From Candidatus Bathyarchaeota archaeon (GTDB lineage Archaea > Asgardarchaeota > Lokiarchaeia > Sigyniarchaeales > Sigyniarchaeaceae), in NCBI GenBank assembly GCA_014729935.1, contig WJJB01000002.1, forward strand, positions 1 to 10,904: a stretch of DNA of 10,904 bases, written 5' to 3'. Position numbers and translations under genes: made by a program. Shown piece after piece: positions 6,315 through 10,904 of this stretch (within the stretch, counting starts at the first letter, position 1; the number at the start of each line of letters is the position of its first letter). The notes under the pieces are model-generated. The model was not told the origin of the DNA. It was given only the letters and a program-made list of their open reading frames with translations, and did no database searches.

Positions 6315-7592
6315 ATGGATATGACACACCATGTGAGGCGAGTCGGGATCGATGGGGATGGAATGTTCCTTGAAATTCAATTTGCTCCAGGAATGATTGA
6401 TAGGGTGCGAGTAGAAGAGTTGTTCGAGGCGAACATTCATTCTGGAGGTGAATTCATTCTCCAGGTTAAACAATTTCCCGTGAAAAATAATGATACCACG
6501 GATCCATTCAATAGATGCATGACGAACGAGGATAGGACCCGGGTGAAGCATGAATTGGACATTAAATCCCACTACTACAATCCATCAAAGGAATTGAACG
6601 CGTTCTCTTACCTGATACACCAGCATGAGGTGAATCCCCCCTTGTTGGCTTGGGATGCTCCTGATGCAGATTCGCATTTGGAATGGGCCAAGAAGGTAAA
6701 ACACAAATTGGATGAATTATTGCACTATTCCCGCCAGCGGGTCCCGTTAAATGCCACTATCAGTAATCACTCAGTGGTTGATGGCATTTTACTGCAAAAG
6801 GTCTATTTCAACAGTGCGCCAGGATTGAAAGCCGTCGGGGTTCTTGCCCGACCGGAAAATATCAAAAAATCCCTTCCCGCTGTAATTGCCCTCCACGGTC
6901 ATAATCAAGGTAAGATCAACACGCTCTGCTTGCACCCGTCAAAATCCAATTCGTATTATGGCTTTGCACTGGCAAAGCGCGGATTCGTGACTTTCTCGCT
7001 TGACCAATGGGGATGGGGGGAGCGAACGGGGCGTTACAAGAAGGTGGAGTCCAAGCCAGAAGAAACATTCTCCCGGGGTTTGTTTCTCCTCGGCGAAACC
7101 GCCCTGGGACTCAGGGCGTGGGATGTCACTCGGTCGATAGATTTCCTGGAGTCTTTAGATGGTATCGTGAACGAACGCATCGGGATAATAGGTCATAGTG
7201 GTGGTGGTGCAGCCTCGGTATATAGTTGCGTGTTAGATGAGAGAATCGATGCAGCCGTGATTTCCGGCCATTTTTGCACAATCAAGCACGGGTTACTCGC
7301 AATTTCCCACTGTAGCTGTGCCCATGTTCCCCAGATATTCAAATGGCTGGATATTCCCGATGTACTGGCAGCAAGGGCACCAAAACCGACATTCATCATC
7401 TCCGGTGAACACGATCATCTGTTCCCAATGAATGGCGTGATGAAGGGTTACAAGAAGTTAGCGAAGGTGTATGACATGCATGGCTGTTCGGATGAGCTTG
7501 GCATGGATCTCATCCGGGGGAAAGGCCATTTCTTCAGGGGGACGATGGCATACCCGTGGTTGGAGGAAAAAATAGGCTTGCACGGGAATTGA
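6315..7592 (+). CDS. Acetyl-xylan-esterase / dienelactone-hydrolase-like alpha/beta hydrolase
   Basis: A 425-residue enzyme with a poorly defined N-terminal region (about 1-150) and an alpha/beta hydrolase domain (about 155-420). Motifs run in order: LHGHNQGK (193-200, oxyanion hole), DQWGWGERTGR (230-240), a GLRAWDVTRSIDFLE helix, nucleophile elbow GHSGGG (Ser295), SHCSCAHVPQ (331-340, two cysteines), ARAPKP (353-358), Asp367 in SGEHDHLFP and His405 in GKGHFF. The pattern WDVxRxIDxLE...IGxxGHSGGG...APKPxxxxSGxxDxxFP is that of the acetyl xylan esterase and Abhydrolase_7 group. These act on acyl esters; the true substrate is unknown. There is no signal peptide, so it is probably cytosolic. 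ATG 6315 is the first in-frame start after the promoter region. A strong hairpin starts 4 bases after the stop codon. It faces the ribosomal protein operon tail to tail. Confidence 0.85.
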   Translation: MDMTHHVRRVGIDGDGMFLEIQFAPGMIDRVRVEELFEANIHSGGEFILQVKQFPVKNNDTTDPFNRCMTNEDRTRVKHELDIKSHYYNPSKELNAFSYLIHQHEVNPPLLAWDAPDADSHLEWAKKVKHKLDELLHYSRQRVPLNATISNHSVVDGILLQKVYFNSAPGLKAVGVLARPENIKKSLPAVIALHGHNQGKINTLCLHPSKSNSYYGFALAKRGFVTFSLDQWGWGERTGRYKKVESKPEETFSRGLFLLGETALGLRAWDVTRSIDFLESLDGIVNERIGIIGHSGGGAASVYSCVLDERIDAAVISGHFCTIKHGLLAISHCSCAHVPQIFKWLDIPDVLAARAPKPTFIISGEHDHLFPMNGVMKGYKKLAKVYDMHGCSDELGMDLIRGKGHFFRGTMAYPWLEEKIGLHGN

Positions 7593-7596
7593 ACTA

Positions 7597-7621
7597 CCAC
7601 GTCCTAAACTAAAGGACGTGG
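7597..7621. repeat. Perfect 8-bp stem hairpin, IS200/IS605-end-like or bidirectional terminator
   Basis: CCACGTCC (7597-7604) and GGACGTGG (7614-7621) form a perfect stem around a 9-base loop, followed by CTTTCTGGC. It lies in the 105-base gap between two convergent genes. A stem reading CCAC...CTAAAGG...GTGG followed by CTTTC or GATTC resembles, from memory, the hairpins found at the ends of IS200/IS605 and tnpB-type elements. No TnpA or TnpB coding sequence is nearby, so it would be a remnant or a non-autonomous end. The rest of the gap, 7622-7697, holds no gene and only purine-rich sequence. As a terminator it lacks a long T-tract on either strand. Confidence 0.4.
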
Positions 7622-7697
7622 CTTTCTGGCGGAAAACGGGTAAAATATCAAGCATTTCCTCGAGGTGGACAATAATGAGGAGAAACGGGAGAAGGAA

Positions 7698-8108
7698 TTA
7701 TCTGTATGATTTTTGTTTCCTGGCACGCGCTCCCGGCCCGCCAAATTTTTTCGGCTCGTTGTGCCTAGCATCGCCAGAGAGCAAGGTCCTGTCATAATCC
7801 TGTATTTTTGATCTAAGGCGGGAGCTACGCTTGTAATTCACAACGGCGCGCGCGATTGCCGTTCTTGCGGCATTGATCTGGCTCATTTTACCGCCACCAC
7901 TCATCGTGACGTAGATATCGACTTTCTCTATGATCTCCTTCCCGATGAGATAAATGAGCTCGTTGATAAGCTCCCTGTGGATCATTTCTGGCAGGACATC
8001 GTGGGGAACCTTGTTCAAGAAAATGCGCCCGCTACCATCCTGCTTGAGTGCTGCTTTTGCTATACTTGTCTTGCGCTTCCCATTGGCAAGATATACTTTT
8101 TTTGGCAT
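7698..8108 (-). CDS. rps9: Small ribosomal subunit protein uS9
   Basis: A 136-residue archaeal uS9, a component of the 30S head whose basic C-terminal tail reaches toward P-site tRNA. Family features are GKRKTSIAKAAL (11-22), SGGGKMSQINAARTAIARAVV (a conserved helix near 70-90), and the tail DYDRTLLSGDARHNEPKKFGGPGARARKQKSYR region, ending in the invariant KSYR. Start ATG 8108 lies 13 bases after the uL13 stop codon, so the two are translated from one message. It is the last gene of the cluster seen here. In many archaea rpoN follows directly; on the minus strand below 7698 there is only a 105-base gap and then a convergent hydrolase. Length and composition are normal. Confidence 0.98.
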   Translation of the reverse strand: MPKKVYLANGKRKTSIAKAALKQDGSGRIFLNKVPHDVLPEMIHRELINELIYLIGKEIIEKVDIYVTMSGGGKMSQINAARTAIARAVVNYKRSSRLRSKIQDYDRTLLSGDARHNEPKKFGGPGARARKQKSYR

Positions 8109-8121
8109 GGTTTAATCACTT

Positions 8122-8574
8122 TCATTCAATGAAATTTTTCCAACCGAATCGACCACTCACGGTTTCCAGTGTAATGTAGTTCCGGTTGAGGCGATCGGCA
8201 CTCACGTCCTTGACCTCGTGTTCCACGAGATTCTTGAACTTCGATCTATCAATATCATTTGTATACACTTTGATTCGCCGGTAAGCCTCCTGCCCCCTGT
8301 TTTGCTTGAATGGGAGCATCCCCCTGATAACGCGCCTGAAGAACCTATCAGGCCTTCGGTAGAAAAAGGGACCCCGGGTGGGATTTGTCCTAGTTTTGAT
8401 GTTCTTGCGTTGGTTATATTTCTCAAAAATGTTTTTCTTGGAACCAGATATCACGATATCCTTGGCATTGATGATGATCACCTGCTTGCCAAGTAACGCG
8501 AGCTTGGCCACCTTGCTTGCCAAGCGACCCATGATCTTGTCCTTGGCATCTATGAGTAAGAATTCCTTTACCAT
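8122..8574 (-). CDS. rpl13: Large ribosomal subunit protein uL13
   Basis: A 150-residue archaeal uL13, a 50S component. It starts MVKEFLLIDAKDKIMGRLAS, with the family's IDAxxxxxGRLAS signature, and contains RRPDRFFRRVIRGMLPFK, matching the conserved RxPxxxxxxxVRGMLP segment. ATG 8574 is preferred because GGTGA lies five bases upstream on the minus strand and the protein then begins where the family usually does. A GTG at 8586 is in frame and would add four residues with only a 3-base gap from L18e. It sits between L18e (15-base gap) and uS9 (13-base gap), as expected of the operon. Confidence 0.97.
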   Translation of the reverse strand: MVKEFLLIDAKDKIMGRLASKVAKLALLGKQVIIINAKDIVISGSKKNIFEKYNQRKNIKTRTNPTRGPFFYRRPDRFFRRVIRGMLPFKQNRGQEAYRRIKVYTNDIDRSKFKNLVEHEVKDVSADRLNRNYITLETVSGRFGWKNFIE

Positions 8575-8589
8575 TATTTTCACCACGTT

Positions 8590-8946
8590 CTAGCACACGA
8601 GTTTCACGTTTGCTCCGCTTGGGTTTTGTTTCACTATGTCGCTTAATTCAAGGAGGGTAATTCCCGCTTCTTCTGCCTTTCGTTTTGCACCTTTGGACCA
8701 TGAAAGGGCACCGATAGTGATCTTCTTGTCTATCATGCCGGTTCCGAGAAGCTTCCCGGGAATGACGATTACTTCGCCATCATTTGTAATCCTATTGATC
8801 CTACCGAGATTTGCTTCTACCCGCTTTCGACGAGCCTTTTTCAAGTAGGAGGCCACTTCCTTCCACACCTTGATTCTCGTGTTTTCGAGTTGCCGGATGA
8901 TCCTCCGCACGTTGATATCTTGCGGTCCTGTTACTTTCCTTCCCAT
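8590..8946 (-). CDS. rpl18e: Large ribosomal subunit protein L18e (eL18)
   Basis: A 118-residue archaeal eL18, found only in archaea and eukaryotes, and part of the 50S. Typical traits are an N-terminal basic region with INVRRIIRQLENT, a lysine/arginine-rich stretch LKKARRKRVEANLGRINRI, the VIVIPGKLLGTG segment (59-70) and a C-terminal SWSKGAKRKAEEAGITLLELSDI region. Start ATG 8946 is the only suitable one; the upstream GTGA is a weak ribosome binding site. It lies 59 bases after rpoD and 15 bases before the chosen uL13 start, so it is read from the shared transcript. This gene is strong evidence that the host is an archaeon. Confidence 0.97.
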   Translation of the reverse strand: MGRKVTGPQDINVRRIIRQLENTRIKVWKEVASYLKKARRKRVEANLGRINRITNDGEVIVIPGKLLGTGMIDKKITIGALSWSKGAKRKAEEAGITLLELSDIVKQNPSGANVKLVC

Positions 8947-9005
8947 TGTGGTTCACGTTTTATTATTAAATTAATGCAGTATCTTTGTGGTTTTCACGCT
9001 CGTAT

Positions 9006-9869
9006 TCATTCATGATCTTCCTGCTGTTCTAGTTTCTCGGATAGTTCCTTCACGAGCGTGCCGAACCGTTTAACTTTCTCCTTGAAGATTTTCAATCCTT
9101 CCAAAACCAGCCTTTCAGGTTTCATCACGCCGGGCGTTTCCAAGAAGAAGATAAACTTATTTTTCACGGGGCGCACGTCTATGGCACCCTTGGGGGTGAT
9201 TTCCGAGCGCACACAAGCGCCGCACAAGGTGCATTTTTTTTCATCGGTAACGGTCAAGTTTCCTTTTTCCCACTTGAGAATCTTCGGTGGGCAGGCATTT
9301 ACGATGGGGTCATTTTCGTTATCACCCTTGAACTCGAAATCATCGAGTTTCTCTTGATCGATGCGAATCTCAGGATACATCTTGTAGGTGATCTTGGAAA
9401 CAGGTTGCCACTTGGCGTGATCCTTGCCCAAGCCGAGCCGGGCGTAAGCCTCGAAGATCAACTTGCTACCCTTTGCCATTTTCGTGATAAGTATTTTATC
9501 ATTTACTGGCTTTATTTTGGGATCTATCGAGATGATATCGGACGTGTACACGTTCCTCTTGCCGTTTTCCGCTTGGATGCTACATTGAAATGCCACTTGG
9601 CACCGGGCACATCCTATCCCCTCGCAGGAACATCGCTCCTTGAGCACGAAACTATCGAGATCCGTGGTCAGTGGGACCAAGCCAAGTCTGTGAGCGATGA
9701 TCTCATCAAATAATGGTGTGCTATTTTCAATGAAAACGACATCATCAATGGCCATGGCAGGAACCTCGGTGAGAATGATGCGCCTCATCGCGTTTGCTAG
9801 TTCCGTATCAATGCCATCGATTAGGAAAGAGATGCGTTTCTCTGATCGCGATAGTATCTCAAGTTTCAT
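9006..9869 (-). CDS. rpoD: DNA-directed RNA polymerase subunit D, with ferredoxin-like Fe-S insertion
   Basis: A 287-residue archaeal RpoD, counterpart of bacterial alpha N-terminal domain and eukaryotic Rpb3; it pairs with subunit L to start polymerase assembly. The dimerisation region includes LANAMRRIILTEVPAMAIDDVVFIENSTPLFDEIIAHRLGLVPL (24-67), a hallmark of this family. A CSCEGIGCARC motif (Cys80, 82, 87, 90) matches the CxC...CxxC zinc loop known in Rpb3. The ferredoxin-like insertion (about 185-235) has Cys193 (ACPP) and Cys213, Cys216, Cys219 in CTLCGAC, enough for one [4Fe-4S] cluster. The second cluster seen in some archaea lacks its cysteines. The C-terminus, from 237, resumes dimerisation strands and a helix. 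Start ATG 9869 is clear. It is upstream of L18e and downstream of SHMT, on the same strand. Confidence 0.97.
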   Translation of the reverse strand: MKLEILSRSEKRISFLIDGIDTELANAMRRIILTEVPAMAIDDVVFIENSTPLFDEIIAHRLGLVPLTTDLDSFVLKERCSCEGIGCARCQVAFQCSIQAENGKRNVYTSDIISIDPKIKPVNDKILITKMAKGSKLIFEAYARLGLGKDHAKWQPVSKITYKMYPEIRIDQEKLDDFEFKGDNENDPIVNACPPKILKWEKGNLTVTDEKKCTLCGACVRSEITPKGAIDVRPVKNKFIFFLETPGVMKPERLVLEGLKIFKEKVKRFGTLVKELSEKLEQQEDHE

Positions 9870-9892
9870 GGATGTTCACGAGTCTGTGGTTT

Positions 9893-9936
9893 TTTAAATG
9901 CTGGACATTTTATAATTTTGACGGTATGCACGTGCA
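9893..9936 (-). promoter_or_regulatory. Promoter region of the rpoD-ribosomal protein cluster with a 10-bp palindrome
   Basis: On the minus strand there are two TATA-like stretches, AATTATAAAAT (around 9918-9908) and ATTTAAAAAA (around 9899-9890). The second is centred about 27 bases before the ATG at 9869 and would give a nearly leaderless message. The first would give a leader of about 15 bases. A perfect palindrome TGCACGTGCA occupies 9927-9936, just upstream of the TATA elements. The 151-base gap makes an independent promoter likely, though read-through from SHMT is possible. Confidence 0.4.
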
Positions 9937-10020
9937 AAGAAATTGAATAGAAGAAGTGGAGGAGAAATCCGGTAATCCCCCCACCCCGGGAACACACTCG
10001 CGGGAAAGTGGTCCGCTGCT

Positions 10021-10904
10021 TCAATACCACTCGTATGCACTTGTTTCCTCGAAGCAAAACCTGACAGTTTGGAAATTTTCCATGAAGATTTTCACTTTTC
10101 CAGCAACATCCTCCGGTTTTTCCTTATTCACGATGATTTTCTTGAAGAATTCAGCAATTTCTTCCATATCATTTTCCTTCATCCCGAGCCGCGTGATTTC
10201 ACTTGTGCCCAGCCTGATCCCACCCGGGTTCAAGTAAGACCGCCCCTCCTTGATATCCCATGGAAGCAAATTGCGATTGACGATGATACCTGCCCGTTCA
10301 AGCGCTTTCTCTATATCAGCACCCAAACCGAATGATTTCTCGAACCCCGTTACATCGAGAACCACCTGGTGGGATTCGGTGAATCCCTTATGCTCCATCA
10401 ATGCCTTGATGCCTCTCTCGTGTAGGGCGGAAGCAAGCCGCTTGGCATTCTTGATCACTTGCTCGTGGTATTGCTTACCAAATTCCATCATTTCTGCCAA
10501 TGCAATGGCGAAACCGGCAACGTTATGCAGGTGATGATTGCTAAGCATCGAGGGGAAGCATGCATTTTTTAGTTTCTCGTGAAATTCATTGGAACTGCTG
10601 GCGACGACACAACCATGTTGCGGACCCGGGAAGGTCTTGTGCGTGGAAAAGGACATGACCTCCGCGCCCTCGGATAAGGGATCTTGAAAGAAACCCGACC
10701 CGATCAATCCCGCCACGTGCGCGCAGTCGTAGGCGACATGGGCCCCCACTTCTTTCGCCACATCTGCCAGTTCCTTAATGGGATGCGGGAAAAGAAATAC
10801 ACTTCCGCCAAACAAGAGTAGCTCGGGTTTGAATTCCCTGATCCGTTTCGCGCTCTCATCCACGTTCAAGTTCATCTCCTCCCTGTCGAACGCAAGATAC
10901 TTGA
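10021..10904 (-). CDS. glyA: Serine hydroxymethyltransferase, N-terminus beyond window
   Basis: A PLP enzyme that interconverts serine and glycine, passing the one-carbon unit to tetrahydrofolate or tetrahydromethanopterin in archaea. The frame is open to the window edge; a Met codon at 10875 is internal, since coding sequence continues upstream (KYLAFDREE). Numbered from that Met, family features are KPELLLFGGS (16-25), YDCAHVAGL (49-57, the PLP-ring Asp and His), STHKTFPGPQHG (77-88, with PLP-binding Lys80), and LNPGGIRLGTSEITRLGM (214-231), which holds the substrate-carboxylate Arg. The GPQHG form is typical of archaeal enzymes. The C-terminus at 10021 is intact. It lies 151 bases upstream of rpoD on the same strand. 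Confidence 0.95.
   Translation of the reverse strand, partial: KYLAFDREEMNLNVDESAKRIREFKPELLLFGGSVFLFPHPIKELADVAKEVGAHVAYDCAHVAGLIGSGFFQDPLSEGAEVMSFSTHKTFPGPQHGCVVASSSNEFHEKLKNACFPSMLSNHHLHNVAGFAIALAEMMEFGKQYHEQVIKNAKRLASALHERGIKALMEHKGFTESHQVVLDVTGFEKSFGLGADIEKALERAGIIVNRNLLPWDIKEGRSYLNPGGIRLGTSEITRLGMKENDMEEIAEFFKKIIVNKEKPEDVAGKVKIFMENFQTVRFCFEETSAYEWY

Noticed and set aside
7458..7655. Minus-strand reading frame after S9 as a candidate rpoN
   Set aside because: It lacks the CxxC...CC zinc motif of RpoN, contains the hairpin sequence and overlaps the end of the esterase-like gene.
9870..10020. tRNA or structured RNA in the gap between SHMT and rpoD
   Set aside because: No cloverleaf, T-loop or CCA-like pattern could be found; the gap looks like a promoter and a C/G-rich spacer.

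Overview
This window is chromosomal DNA from an archaeon. The clearest sign is a minus-strand block encoding RNA polymerase subunit D (RpoD, with a ferredoxin-like insertion), then uL18 family protein L18e, uL13 and uS9. L18e and an Fe-S RpoD are archaeal/eukaryotic traits, and this gene order is a classic archaeal cluster. A serine hydroxymethyltransferase with the archaeal-style GPQHG lysine loop lies just upstream of rpoD on the same strand. Base composition is near 45-48% GC by eye. The mix of a bacterial-type GlpD, a monoacylglycerol-lipase-like enzyme and a C2-like protein would fit an Asgard-type or other mesophilic uncultured archaeon, but this placement is inference and no single gene here proves it.

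Layout: (1) 3-3369, plus strand: the 3' part of an FAD-dependent glycerol-3-phosphate dehydrogenase, followed 7 bases later by an alpha/beta hydrolase fused to a polytopic membrane domain. (2) 3370-5193, minus strand: a Gfo/Idh/MocA-family oxidoreductase and, downstream of it, a small unrecognised beta-rich protein that looks C2-like. Its stop codon abuts that of the membrane hydrolase. (3) 5277-7592, plus strand: a monoacylglycerol-lipase-like hydrolase, divergent from the oxidoreductase across an 83-base promoter region, then an acetyl-xylan-esterase/dienelactone-hydrolase-like enzyme. (4) 7698-10904, minus strand: SHMT, rpoD, L18e, L13, S9 in transcription order. The RNA polymerase subunit N gene that commonly follows S9 in archaea is absent.

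Functionally there are two halves. The left half is metabolic: three unrelated serine hydrolases of alpha/beta fold sit near a glycerol-3-phosphate dehydrogenase, which suggests (but does not prove) hydrolysis of glycerol esters and oxidation of the glycerol backbone. The right half is housekeeping information processing plus one-carbon metabolism. Intergenic stretches are all under 200 bases. They hold TATA-like promoters, T-tracts and two strong hairpins, at 6189-6208 and 7597-7621. The second resembles IS200/IS605-family end hairpins. No rRNA, tRNA, CRISPR array or intact transposase gene was seen. I found no clear new defence or mobile system; the most notable items are the membrane-fused hydrolase, the C2-like protein, the GlpD/lipase neighbourhood and the two hairpins.
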